Source: UBA6814 sp040753075 (lineage in GTDB: Bacteria > Desulfobacterota > Desulfovibrionia > Desulfovibrionales > Desulfovibrionaceae). Taken from it: a stretch of DNA of 26,285 bases. The notes under the pieces are model-generated. The model did no database searches, had not been told where the DNA came from, and saw only the letters and a program-made list of their open reading frames with translations. Shown here piece by piece: positions 14,024-22,443 of the stretch. Made by a program: the position numbers and the translations under genes. Numbering within the stretch: the stretch's first letter is position 1; every line of letters starts with the position of its first letter. The stretch covers positions 1 to 26,285 of the forward strand of contig JBFMHA010000050.1 in the NCBI GenBank assembly GCA_040753075.1. The letters are read 5' to 3'.

Positions 14024-17000
14024 TCAACGGTCAGGACGAGTTGGGTCAGGGGGCCCGGGCGGGTCCGCGGCCGGGGCTGCCTGGCCGGCGGGAAGCCGGG
14101 CCAGGACGGCGGAGAGTTCGGCCACGTCCACGGGCTTGGCGATGTAGCCGTCCATGCCCGTGGCCAGGAACCGCTCGCGGTCGCCCTTCATGGCGTGGGC
14201 GGTGAGGGCGATGATGGGGATGCGGGCCTTGGAGCCCAGGTTGGCGGCGCGGCGGATGGCCCGGGTGGCCTCCAGGCCGTCCATGACCGGCATCTGGACG
14301 TCCATGAGGATGCAGTCGAAGTCGTCCCGGGCGAGCAGGTGCAGGGCCTCCTGGCCGTTGGCCGCGACGGTCACGGAGTGCCCGGCCAGCTCCAGGGCGC
14401 GGCGGGCGGCGAGCTGGTTGACCCGGTCGTCCTCGGCCAGGAGCACCCGCAGGGGCAGGCCGGCCCCGGCCGGGGCCTCGGGCGCCGGGGCGCGCTCCTG
14501 GACGCGGCGCTCCACGGTCAGGGGCAGGGCCACGGTGAAGGCTGCGCCCTGGCCGTACCGGCTCTCCACGGTCAGGCTTCCCCCCATGAGCTGCACCAGG
14601 CGGCGGACGATGGACAGGCCCAGGCCCGAGCCCTGGTAGCGGCGGGTGGAGGAGGCGTCGGCCTGGGCGAAGGCCTCGAAGATATGGTCCAGGCTGTCCT
14701 CGCGGATGCCGATGCCGGTGTCGGACACCTCCAGGAACACGGCGAGGCGGGCGGGCAGGCGGGGATGGGGCAAGGCCGAAACCGTGACCCGGACCTCCCC
14801 GGACTCGGTGAACTTCACGGCGTTGCCGGCCAGGTTGAGGAGCACCTGGAGGATGCGCGACTCGTCGCCCACCAGCCGGGCCGGGAAGGGATCCTGGATC
14901 CGGACCTCGAAGTCCAGGCCCTTGGCGCGGGCCTCCAGGCCGAAGATGTCGCCGACCTGGGCCAAGGTGTCGCGCATGTCGAAGGGGGCGGGGGTGAGGT
15001 CCACCTTGCCCATCTCCAGCTTGGAGAAGTCCAGGATGTCGCCCAGGACGCGCAGCAGGCTGCGGCCCGAGGCCATGGCGGTTTCGAGGTACTCGCGCTG
15101 CTCGGCGTCCAGGTCGCCCATGAGGGCGAGCTGGAGCATGCCGAACATGCCGTTCAGGGGGGTCCGGATCTCGTGGCTCATGTTGGCCAGGAACTCGCCC
15201 TTGGCCCGGTTGGCGGCCTCGGCCGCGGTGCGGGCGGCGCGGATGTCGGCCTCCATGCGGATGCGCTGCACGGCCAGGGCGAAGAGCCCGGCCAGGGCCT
15301 CCATGGCGCGCAAGTCCTCCCATTCGTAGTCCCGGTCCGGGTTGGCCAGGGCGATCATGCCCAGCGCCCGGCCGTCCGCGCAGGCCGGCGCGGCCAGGAA
15401 GCGGTTCACGGGCACGTGGCCCCGGGGCAGGCCGCGGGCCGCGGGGTGGTTCTGCGGGTCGTTGGCGAAGAACCCCCGGCAGGAGTTCAGGCACTCGCCC
15501 CACAGCCCCGGGTAGCCTTGCGGCCCGCGCGGGAAGGAATACGTTCCGCCGGGCACCTGGCAGTCCGGCTCGTCCATCATGGAGGACAGGGTGTGCCCCA
15601 CGAGGTCTCCGGTCTGGGGGTCGAGGGTGGACACGAACCCGTAGCGGCTGCCGGTGATCTTCAGGGCCCAGGCGTGGACCACTCCGCAAACCGACTCGAT
15701 GCTGGCCCCGGGCGCGGCCATGGCCCGGGCGATGTCCGCCAGGCCCCGGTTGATGGCCCCCTCGCGGCGCATCTGCTCCGCCGCCCGCCGGCGCTCGGTG
15801 ATGTCGACCACGAAGCCGTCGTAGGACACGGTCCGGCCCTGAACGTCGCGCACCGCCCGCACGGATCGGGAGGTCCAGACCTGTCGGCCGTCCTTGCGCC
15901 GGAACAGTATCTCGAAGTCCTCCGCCACGTCCTGAAACTCCAGCAGGCGCAGGAGCCGTCGGCGGTCCTCCGGATCGACGTAGAGCTGCCGCGCGATGTC
16001 CGTGACGTCCCGCAGCAGCTCCTGGGCCGAGCCGTACCCGTAGATGCGGGCCAGCCGGTCGTTGGCCGAGAGGTAGCGACCCTCGGGGGTGGACTGGAAA
16101 ATCCCCAGGGGGGCGCTGTCGAAGATGTCGCGGTATCTGCGCTCGGACTCGCGCAGGGCCGCGGCGGCCCGTTCGCGCTCCGCGATCTCGGCCTGGAGGC
16201 GTTCGTTGGCCGCGGTCAGCTCCCGGGTCCGCAAGGCCACCTGCCGGCGCAGGACCAGGGCGGCCAGGCCCAGGCCCAGCGCCAGGGCCAGGGCGGCCAG
16301 GACCGTCCAGCCCATCCAGGACGGCAGCGAAGGCTCGATGCCCGCCTCCAGCCAGGCGTCCAGGGCGGCATAATAGACGGACCCCTTGTCCGCCTTGAGC
16401 GCGGCGATGTGCGCGTCCAGGGCCGGGAGCAGGCCGGCCGGGTCGCCCTTGGGCACGGCCAGCCGCAGTTCGATGGGATTGAAGATGATGGGCGTGGCGG
16501 CCAGGTCCAGGGCCGGGGTCCGGTGCTCGGCATAGAGGCGGCTGACCACTCCGGCGTCCGCCCGGCCGCTTTCAACCGCAGTAAGCACGTTGTCGTAGCT
16601 GTCCTCCTCCTGGGCGGCGAAGACGATGCCGAACCGGCTCATGAGGTCCCGGAAGGCTGCGGAATGGATGTCGCCCCGGAGCAGGGACACGGTGCGTCCG
16701 GACAAGTCGAACAGCGATTCGAGACGCTCGTCCCTCCGGGCGTAGACCCGGCCCCAGTTCACCAGCACGGTTTCCCGGGTGAAGTCCAGGAAGGCGGCCC
16801 GCTCCTTCGTGTAGGCGATGGCCGGCAGCAGGTCCAACTCGCCGGCGCGGAGCCTGTCCAGGACGGCGCCCCAGGAACCCTCCGACGGCTCCAGGCTCCA
16901 GCCCCGCTCCCGGGCCAGGGGCCGGAGGATGTCCATGTACAGGCCCGCGGGCCGACCCTGGGCCATGAACAGCAGGGGCCGGTTCTCGTAGACCCCCAGC

Positions 17001-17095
17001 CGGACGGTTCTTGCCTGAACGGAGTGTGCTGCGCACGTGGTCGCAAGGATGATCGCGACGCAGGCCAGGAGGCGCGCCTTTGAACGGATGTTCAC
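14024..17095 (-). CDS. Hybrid sensor histidine kinase with SBP, PAS, GAF and REC domains
   Basis: A membrane sensor of 1023 aa (from the GTG at 17095). In order: signal peptide (1-29), periplasmic SBP_bac_3-type binding domain (about 30-248, EvgS/BvgS-like), transmembrane helix 261-284, coiled linker, PAS (322-437), GAF (446-612, with FFANDPQNHPAARGLPRGH), HisKA with His641 in MSHEIRTPLNG, HATPase with Asn758, DTGIGI and GSGLGLS, and a C-terminal receiver with EDD at 888-890, phosphoacceptor Asp932 and Lys near 987. The GTG start is preferred because it gives a compact signal peptide (NIRSKAR n-region) and lies just after a TTGCGT-N17-TATTCT promoter. An ATG at 17113 is the alternative but would sit inside that promoter. 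It should sense a small periplasmic solute, perhaps an amino acid. No Hpt domain is visible. Confidence 0.93.
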   Translation of the reverse strand: MNIRSKARLLACVAIILATTCAAHSVQARTVRLGVYENRPLLFMAQGRPAGLYMDILRPLARERGWSLEPSEGSWGAVLDRLRAGELDLLPAIAYTKERAAFLDFTRETVLVNWGRVYARRDERLESLFDLSGRTVSLLRGDIHSAAFRDLMSRFGIVFAAQEEDSYDNVLTAVESGRADAGVVSRLYAEHRTPALDLAATPIIFNPIELRLAVPKGDPAGLLPALDAHIAALKADKGSVYYAALDAWLEAGIEPSLPSWMGWTVLAALALALGLGLAALVLRRQVALRTRELTAANERLQAEIAERERAAAALRESERRYRDIFDSAPLGIFQSTPEGRYLSANDRLARIYGYGSAQELLRDVTDIARQLYVDPEDRRRLLRLLEFQDVAEDFEILFRRKDGRQVWTSRSVRAVRDVQGRTVSYDGFVVDITERRRAAEQMRREGAINRGLADIARAMAAPGASIESVCGVVHAWALKITGSRYGFVSTLDPQTGDLVGHTLSSMMDEPDCQVPGGTYSFPRGPQGYPGLWGECLNSCRGFFANDPQNHPAARGLPRGHVPVNRFLAAPACADGRALGMIALANPDRDYEWEDLRAMEALAGLFALAVQRIRMEADIRAARTAAEAANRAKGEFLANMSHEIRTPLNGMFGMLQLALMGDLDAEQREYLETAMASGRSLLRVLGDILDFSKLEMGKVDLTPAPFDMRDTLAQVGDIFGLEARAKGLDFEVRIQDPFPARLVGDESRILQVLLNLAGNAVKFTESGEVRVTVSALPHPRLPARLAVFLEVSDTGIGIREDSLDHIFEAFAQADASSTRRYQGSGLGLSIVRRLVQLMGGSLTVESRYGQGAAFTVALPLTVERRVQERAPAPEAPAGAGLPLRVLLAEDDRVNQLAARRALELAGHSVTVAANGQEALHLLARDDFDCILMDVQMPVMDGLEATRAIRRAANLGSKARIPIIALTAHAMKGDRERFLATGMDGYIAKPVDVAELSAVLARLPAGQAAPAADPPGPPDPTRPDR

Positions 17096-17102
17096 ACTGC
17101 AC

Positions 17103-17131
17103 AGAATAGCCATTCCCCACGTGGAACGCAA
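17103..17131 (-). promoter_or_regulatory. Candidate promoter of the hybrid kinase operon
   Basis: On the minus strand TTGCGT (17131-17126) and TATTCT (17108-17103) are 17 bases apart. The -10 ends 7 bases before the GTG at 17095, which suggests a leaderless message and decides the start codon. The -35 matches 3/6 and the -10 matches 4/6 consensus bases. Confidence 0.42.
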
Positions 17132-17259
17132 GCGCTCCGCGTCCGGACGCCGCGCCGGAGGTGCGGCGGGACAAGGACCTTCGGGATCGAGGGGGAGGAC
17201 GGCGAGGGACATCGCCGGACAGGGCCGGAAGCGTTCCTGCCCGCCGGCCGCCTCCCCTG

Positions 17260-17288
17260 TTGACCTCGGGGGCAAGGTCCAATAGCCT
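17260..17288 (+). promoter_or_regulatory. Candidate promoter of larB
   Basis: TTGACC (17260-17265), the same -35 hexamer as at greA, is followed after 17 bases by TAGCCT (17283-17288), a weak -10. A start near 17295 would leave a leader of about 57 bases with the GGAGG site before the larB ATG. Confidence 0.45.
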
Positions 17289-17351
17289 GCGGCCCGTTCT
17301 CCCGGCAGGCCGGCCGGAGATGGCCGCCGGCGCGCGGGGAGGAGGGAGCCC

Positions 17352-18116
17352 ATGGATAGCAAATCGCTGCGCAGACTTCTGGACCGCGTTTCCCGGGGCT
17401 CGGTGTCCCCGGACGAGGCGGCCCGGGCCCTGGACGACGAATCCCTGGCCGCGGGCGTGACCCTGGACCCCAGGCGCGAGGCCCGCTCCGGCCTGCCCGA
17501 GGTGGTCTTCGCCCCGGGCAAGGGACTGGACCAGCTCAGCGAGGCGGTGCGGGGCCTGGCCGAGGGCGGCAAGCCGGCGCTGGCCACCCGGGTGGACCCC
17601 ATGCAGGGAAAGTTCCTGCTGGCCGAATTCCCGGGCGGCGAGTACCACGCCAAGTCCGGGCTGTTCGCGGCCAATGCCCGCCTGAACCTGGACGGGGCCC
17701 AGCCGGCCACGGGCGAGGTCCTGGTGGTCTCGGCCGGGGCCGCGGACCACAAGGTGGCCCTGGAGGCCCTGGGCAGCGCCCGGTTCTTCGGCCTGTCCGC
17801 GGGCTTCGTGCCGGACGTGGGCGTGGCCGGGCTGCACCGCCTGGCCCCGCACGTGGAGGCCCTGGCCCAGGCCAGGGTGGTCGTGGCCGTGGCCGGCATG
17901 GACGGGGCCCTGCCCAGCGTGCTGGCCGGACTCCTGCCCGCGCCGGTGGTGGCGGCGCCCACCTCCGCGGGCTATGGCGCATCCTTCGGCGGAGTGGCGG
18001 CCCTGCTCACCATGCTCAACTCCTGCGCGCCCGGGGTGAGCGTGGTGAACATCGACAACGGCTTCGGCGCGGCCTGCGTGGCGGCCAAGATCCTGCGCAA
18101 CCGGGAGCGGCGTTGA
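17352..18116 (+). CDS. larB: LarB, nickel-pincer cofactor biosynthesis carboxylase/hydrolase
   Basis: LarB carboxylates and hydrolyses nicotinic acid adenine dinucleotide to pyridinium-3,5-biscarboxylic acid mononucleotide, the first step to the nickel-pincer cofactor of lactate racemase and related epimerases. The 254-aa length is normal. The C-terminal PurE-like half carries the family text almost intact: VSAGAADHKVALEA, DVGVAGLHRL, AGMDGALPSVLAGL, PTSAGYGASFGGVAALLTMLNSCAPGV and VVNIDNGFGAA. GGAGG lies 7 bases before the ATG. No larC, larE, larA or nickel transporter is within the window. Its stop codon overlaps the start of the O-antigen ligase gene, an unexpected neighbour. Confidence 0.95.
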   Translation: MDSKSLRRLLDRVSRGSVSPDEAARALDDESLAAGVTLDPRREARSGLPEVVFAPGKGLDQLSEAVRGLAEGGKPALATRVDPMQGKFLLAEFPGGEYHAKSGLFAANARLNLDGAQPATGEVLVVSAGAADHKVALEALGSARFFGLSAGFVPDVGVAGLHRLAPHVEALAQARVVVAVAGMDGALPSVLAGLLPAPVVAAPTSAGYGASFGGVAALLTMLNSCAPGVSVVNIDNGFGAACVAAKILRNRERR

Positions 18117-19339
18117 TCCTTCCGGACGAACCCCGGCGCGCTGCCTGGGCGTCCCGCGCCCGCGATCTCCTGCGCCTCTCCCTGGCGGTCCACGTCCTGG
18201 GCCTGGCCCTGGGCAACGCGGTGTTCGAGGCGGGGGCGGTGGGGACCTTCGCCAGCCTGGCGGCCTACTACATCCTGGACTGGCGCGGCTCCAACCTGCG
18301 GCGCTTCACTCCCCGCTGGCCCTATTTCCTGTTCCTGGCCACGGTGGGCCTGGGCATGGCGCACAGCGTGTCCCCGGGCTCGGGCCTCTACGTGCTCAAG
18401 CACACCTGGTACAAGGGTCCGCTCCTGGTCCTGGCCGGACTGGAGGCGGTGCGCGGCTGGCGCGACCTGGGCCTGTTCGCCTGGACCTTCGCGGCCGTGG
18501 CCTGCCTACGCGGCCTGGCCGGGACCTGGGAACTGGGGGCGCACGGCTGGATCGCCGAAAAGCGGGTGGGGAACCTCATGGCCCTGGCCCTGCCCCTGTG
18601 CTTCTGCCTGCCCCTGTTCCTGCCCCGCTCCTGGCCCGCCTGGCAGCGCTGGCTGGCCACCGCCCTGGTGGCCCTGCCCGGGCTCATCACCTGGGCCGGG
18701 GCCGAGGCCCGCAGCGGCTGGCTCGGCCTGTGCGCCGCGGCCCTGGCCTTCTTCTGGATGCGCATGAGCGCGCGCAAGGCCGCCCTGGCCGCAGCCCTGG
18801 TCGTGGCCGCCGTGATCCTGGCCCGGCCGGGCCACCTCACCCTCCAGGACGTGACCAGCGACGCCCGCTGGGAGATATGGGGCGTGGCCCTCAAGGTCTG
18901 GCTGGCCCACCCCCTGCTGGGGGCCGGGGTCAACGCCTTCGAGCCGGGCTACCGCGCACTGGGCATCGTGTTCGACCCGACCCGCTACGACAATTCCATG
19001 CCCCACCCGCACAACATCTATCTCCAGTTCCTGGCCGAAGGCGGCCTGGTGGGACTGGCGGTGTTCCTGAACTTCGCCCTGGGCTACGCCCTGCGCGCCG
19101 GCCGGCGCATCAAGGCGGCCCTGGCCCGGGCCGCCAACCACCGGGGCCGGCCGGCCCGGGACTTCACCCACTGGTTCGCCGCGGCCTGCTGCTGGTCGGG
19201 CTTCGTGGGCTACCTGGCCAGCGGGCTCTCGGCGCACAGCTTCTTCCGCGGCTGGTGGCTGTCCGCGGCCATGACCCTCCTGGGCCTGACCCTGGGCGCC
19301 CTGGCCGCGGCCCCCGACGACTCCGGAGACACTGCATGA
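18113..19339 (+). CDS. O-antigen ligase / Wzy-family membrane protein
   Basis: A polytopic inner-membrane protein of 408 aa with about ten hydrophobic segments. The Wzy_C signature is clear: the ARSGW motif near residue 200, then WEIWGVALKVWLAHPLLGAGVNAFEPG in the periplasmic loop and HPHNIYLQFLAEGGLVGL, with the conserved Arg and His of ligases. It would join a polymerised glycan to lipid A-core or polymerise repeat units; the two cannot be told apart here. Translation probably starts at TTG 18113, whose bases overlap the larB stop (TTGA), with GGGAG 5 bases upstream; no ATG lies near the N terminus. The stop overlaps the next ATG. Together with the SGNH and GT2 genes it marks a glycan locus. 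Confidence 0.88.
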   Translation: MILPDEPRRAAWASRARDLLRLSLAVHVLGLALGNAVFEAGAVGTFASLAAYYILDWRGSNLRRFTPRWPYFLFLATVGLGMAHSVSPGSGLYVLKHTWYKGPLLVLAGLEAVRGWRDLGLFAWTFAAVACLRGLAGTWELGAHGWIAEKRVGNLMALALPLCFCLPLFLPRSWPAWQRWLATALVALPGLITWAGAEARSGWLGLCAAALAFFWMRMSARKAALAAALVVAAVILARPGHLTLQDVTSDARWEIWGVALKVWLAHPLLGAGVNAFEPGYRALGIVFDPTRYDNSMPHPHNIYLQFLAEGGLVGLAVFLNFALGYALRAGRRIKAALARAANHRGRPARDFTHWFAAACCWSGFVGYLASGLSAHSFFRGWWLSAAMTLLGLTLGALAAAPDDSGDTA

Positions 19340-20526
19340 GCGCACATCCCTGGCGGGGCAACCTGCTCCTGCTCTCGGGCAGCGTGCTCCTGGCCTACCT
19401 GGCCTTCGAGCTCCTCCTGTTCCCGCGCATCCTGGGAGAACTGCCCCTGGACAAGCAGGAATACCTGCGCCGCGAGGCCCGCATCCTCTGCCAAAGCTCC
19501 AAGAACGCCACCGTCCCCCGGCCGGGCCATCTCGCCCTGCTGGGCGACTCCTACGCCCTGGGCATGGGCGACTGGCTCCTGGAGGCCGATCCCGCGGGCC
19601 GGCCGGACTTCTCCAGCGCCCACGCGCTGCGCGCCCTCACCGGCAAGGACGTGGTGAGCTACGGCCGGGCCGGGGCCGGGAGCATGGACGGCATCCTGGT
19701 GCAGCCCCTGGCCAGCCTGCGCTTCCTGCGCTCCCTCTGGCTCTTCGAGATGCCCGACCCGGGCGCGGTCCTGGTGTACTTCTACGAGGGCAACGACCTC
19801 ACGGACACCATGCGCTCGGTGCGGCGGCGGGTCCCCTCCGAGGAGGCGCCCGGCCTGGCCGACCCGGCCCGGGCCCGGGAATTCGTCCGCCACGTGGTGG
19901 AGGACGAGACCCCGAGCCCGCCGCTCCTCTCCAACCTGCTCTTCGGCCGCTTCCTGTTCAAGGCCGCGGACCGGGTCGTGAACCGGGCCATCAAGGGCGT
20001 GCGCGCGGCCGTGGAGGGGGGGGAGGACGGGCCCGACGGCCCCCAGCCGCCCGTGCGCATCAACCTCGCCCAGGTGGCCGGGACCGTGGAGGAGCTGCCC
20101 AACTACCTGCAGGGGCCGGCCCTGGAGCTCACGGACGCCGAGGTGGACGTGGCCCTGGCAGTGCTCGACGCCTGCCTGGCCGAACTGGCCCGACGGCCGG
20201 AATTCGCCGCGGCGCGGAAGACCGTGGTCTATCTGCCCTCGCCCCTGTCCTGCTACGACCTGGCCACGGACACGGTGCACGCCCAGCGCGCGGTCCCCGG
20301 CGAGAACCGCTTCCCGGCCAGGCTGGCGCGTTCGCGCGGCGAGCGCATCTTCGCCGCGGTGCGCGACGCGGCCCTGGCCCACGGCATGGACTTCATCGAC
20401 CCCCGGCCGGCCCTGCGCGAGGAGGCCCGCCAGGGCTTCATCCACGGCCCCCGGGACTGGAGGCATTTCAACCGCGCCGGCTACACGGTGCTGGCCAAGG
20501 CCATCGCCGCCAAGCTCGCTCCCTGA
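19336..20526 (+). CDS. Membrane-anchored SGNH/GDSL hydrolase
   Basis: A 396-aa protein with an N-terminal hydrophobic anchor (9-28) and a periplasmic SGNH esterase/transferase domain. All four catalytic blocks are visible: GDS with nucleophile Ser72, the Gly-containing YGRAGAGS, Asn153 in YEGND, and the DxxH pair Asp374/His377 in DWRHFNRAGY. SGNH proteins beside O-antigen ligases usually add or remove O-acetyl groups on surface glycans. A disordered insert sits near residue 230 (EGGEDGPDGPQPP). The ATG overlaps the preceding stop (ATGA), so the two are translationally coupled. The role in glycan acetylation is inferred from context. Confidence 0.85.
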   Translation: MSAHPWRGNLLLLSGSVLLAYLAFELLLFPRILGELPLDKQEYLRREARILCQSSKNATVPRPGHLALLGDSYALGMGDWLLEADPAGRPDFSSAHALRALTGKDVVSYGRAGAGSMDGILVQPLASLRFLRSLWLFEMPDPGAVLVYFYEGNDLTDTMRSVRRRVPSEEAPGLADPARAREFVRHVVEDETPSPPLLSNLLFGRFLFKAADRVVNRAIKGVRAAVEGGEDGPDGPQPPVRINLAQVAGTVEELPNYLQGPALELTDAEVDVALAVLDACLAELARRPEFAAARKTVVYLPSPLSCYDLATDTVHAQRAVPGENRFPARLARSRGERIFAAVRDAALAHGMDFIDPRPALREEARQGFIHGPRDWRHFNRAGYTVLAKAIAAKLAP

Positions 20527-20543
20527 ACCGGGGACCCCGCCAG

Positions 20544-20572
20544 TTTACGGAGCCGACGAAAAACACTACACA
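20544..20572 (+). promoter_or_regulatory. Candidate promoter abutting the GT2 gene
   Basis: TTTACG (20544-20549) and TACACA (20567-20572) are 17 bases apart in the only AT-rich patch of the 52-base gap. The -10 ends 6 bases before the ATG. The -10 matches only 3 of 6 consensus bases, so confidence rests on spacing and on the missing Shine-Dalgarno. Confidence 0.35.
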
Positions 20573-20578
20573 TCCCCC

Positions 20579-22282
20579 ATGCTCGCCGCAGCCTGGCAGA
20601 CCCTGCGCGTGACCGCGCCGGCACCCGCCCTGGCCCGCCTGGCCCAGGGCGGGGTGGGCAAGCAGCACCTGGCGGACACCGCCGGGCTGCTCCTGGCCTC
20701 GGCTCCGGGCCTCGGCCTGGACCGCACCCGGGAAGGGGCGGCCCCCCTGGCCTGCGACCTGCTCCTGGCCGCCTGGGAGGACGACCCCCTGGACGGCGAC
20801 CTGGCCGGCCACCTGCTGGCGGCCCAGGCCCGGCGGCCCTTCCTGCCCGCCGCCCTGCTCCCGGCCCTGGACCTGGCCCGCGCCCGCCACCGCCGCCCCG
20901 AAAACCTCACCTATTTCCTCCGCCTGGCCGCCCGCCGCGAATACGCCAAGCTCACCCGGCTCATCGCGGCCGAGGCCAGGAAGGATCCGGACAACCTGTT
21001 CTGGCCCCAGCGCGCCCTGGTCCACGCGGCAGTGACCGGAGACTGGGACTTCGCCCTGGAGACGACCGCAGCCCTGCCCCCGGCCCTGGCCTTCGCCCAC
21101 GACGCGGCCCGGGCCCAGGCCTCCTTCCTGGCCGGCGACTGGCCCGGCGCGGCCCGCCGCTGGGCCGCGGCCCATGCCGCCGCCCCCCTGCCCGGGCTCC
21201 TGGAGCGCCAGGCCGAGGCCGTGCATCGCTCCGGCGATACCGCCGGGGGCCGCGGCCTCTGGAGACAGGCCCTGGCCGCCCGGCCCTGGCAGGCCAACCT
21301 CCTCCTGCGCGTCCACGACGCCCTCACCGGCCGGGACCGGGCCGCAGCCCAGCCTCCCGGCCGGACGGCGGTGCTCCTCTACTGCTTCAACAAGGCCCGG
21401 GACCTGGACGCCACCCTGGCGTCGCTGGCCGCCTCCGATCTCGGGAGCCCGGGCGAGGCCCGCATCTTCGTGCTGGACAACGGGTCCACGGACTCCACCC
21501 CGGAGGTCATCGCCGCCTGGGCCGGACGCCTGGGGGGCCGCCTTTCCCCGGTTCACCTGCCGGTGAACGTGGGCGCGCCAGCGGCCCGCAACTGGCTGGC
21601 CAGCCTGCCCGAGGTGCGCGACACCGACTTCTGCGCCTACCTGGACGACGACGTGGAGGTCCCGGCGGACTGGCTGGCCCGCCTGGGCGCGGCCGCCGCC
21701 GCCCTGCCCGGGGCCGGGGCCTGGGGCTGCCGCATCCGGGAGCACGGCGCCCCCGGCGTGCTCCAGAACGCGGACCTCCACCTCCAGCCGCCCGACGGCA
21801 AGGCCGACTATCCGGACCTGGACCCGCGCAAGACCCGCGAGCCCTGCTTCCGGGTGTCCAACCTCCACCTGCAGACCCTGGACCTGGGCCAGTTCGACTA
21901 CCTGCGGCCCTGCGCCTCGGTCACGGGCTGCTGCCACCTCTTCCGCACCGCGACGCTGCGCGACGCCGGCGGCTTCTCCATCCGGCTCTCCCCCACCCAA
22001 TACGACGACCTGGAGCACGACCTGCGCCTGGCCGCGGCCGGCAGGTTCGCCGCCTACCAGGGCCACCTCTGCGTGGCCCACAAGAAGAAGACCGGCAAGG
22101 TCAGCCAGTCCGAACCCGCGCCTTACGGCAACGCCATCGGCAACCAGTACAAGCTCCAGGCCATGCACCCGGCCGCGGAGATCCGCCGCCTGGCCGCCGA
22201 GGAGACGGCCATGCTGCTGGACGACCTGGAGGCCAAGGCCCGGGCGGTGGACGCGGAGTTGTTTGGCAGGGAGATTGCTTGA
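20579..22282 (+). CDS. Family 2 glycosyltransferase with helical N-terminal half
   Basis: A 567-aa cytoplasmic enzyme. Residues 1-255 are Ala/Leu/Arg-rich helices resembling degenerate TPR repeats. A GT-A domain follows from about 262: VLLYCFNKARDLDATLASL, then VLDNGSTDSTPEVI, NVGAPAARNW, and the nucleotide-sugar/metal motif LDDDVEV with Asp356-358. The region SVTGCCHLFRTATLRDAGGFSIRLSPTQYDDLEHDLRL carries the acceptor-side ED-like motif usual for GT2. The helical half may bind a partner or the acceptor. The start has no Shine-Dalgarno; a candidate -10 lies 6 bases upstream. Sugar and acceptor are unknown, but the ligase and mutase neighbours point to a surface glycan. Confidence 0.86.
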   Translation: MLAAAWQTLRVTAPAPALARLAQGGVGKQHLADTAGLLLASAPGLGLDRTREGAAPLACDLLLAAWEDDPLDGDLAGHLLAAQARRPFLPAALLPALDLARARHRRPENLTYFLRLAARREYAKLTRLIAAEARKDPDNLFWPQRALVHAAVTGDWDFALETTAALPPALAFAHDAARAQASFLAGDWPGAARRWAAAHAAAPLPGLLERQAEAVHRSGDTAGGRGLWRQALAARPWQANLLLRVHDALTGRDRAAAQPPGRTAVLLYCFNKARDLDATLASLAASDLGSPGEARIFVLDNGSTDSTPEVIAAWAGRLGGRLSPVHLPVNVGAPAARNWLASLPEVRDTDFCAYLDDDVEVPADWLARLGAAAAALPGAGAWGCRIREHGAPGVLQNADLHLQPPDGKADYPDLDPRKTREPCFRVSNLHLQTLDLGQFDYLRPCASVTGCCHLFRTATLRDAGGFSIRLSPTQYDDLEHDLRLAAAGRFAAYQGHLCVAHKKKTGKVSQSEPAPYGNAIGNQYKLQAMHPAAEIRRLAAEETAMLLDDLEAKARAVDAELFGREIA

Positions 22283-22323
22283 GGCGAGAGGTTGGGCCGC
22301 GGGGGGAGAAGAAGTTTCCCTCC

Positions 22324-22378
22324 GGGGGCCCTGGGGCCGTCGGCCCCTGGGGACCCCCAGCGGGCGGGCTGCGCCCGC
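22324..22378. repeat. Tandem GC-rich hairpins in the GT2-mutase gap
   Basis: Two adjacent fold-backs fill the 161-base gap. The first is imperfect, with GGGGCCG-T-CGGCCCC at its tip (22334-22348 region) and outer arms GGGGG/CCCCC (22324-22328 and 22354-22358). The second is perfect: GCGGGCG (22360-22366) and CGCCCGC (22372-22378) around GGCTG. Neither is followed by a T run. Such units resemble dispersed intergenic repeats of Desulfovibrio-type genomes, but only one copy is in the window. Confidence 0.55.
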
Positions 22379-22443
22379 GCAGTCGGGATGCGCGGCCATG
22401 AACAGGAACATACTGGCGGTTTTTGAAGGTGGAGAGAGGGCGC

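Noticed and set aside
12398..17083. A 1561-codon open frame on the plus strand opposite the kinase and activator
   Set aside because: The opposite strand encodes complete kinase and sigma-54 activator domains; the plus-strand product has no motif and shadow-type composition.
17096..17113. Hybrid kinase starting at ATG 17113
   Set aside because: Not excluded, but it lacks a usable ribosome site, lengthens the signal-peptide n-region and overlaps the candidate -10 region; GTG 17095 fits better.
22423..22443. Mutase starting at TTG 22423
   Set aside because: The ATG at 22444 has a good purine-rich ribosome site and places the FAD motif at the usual distance from the N terminus.
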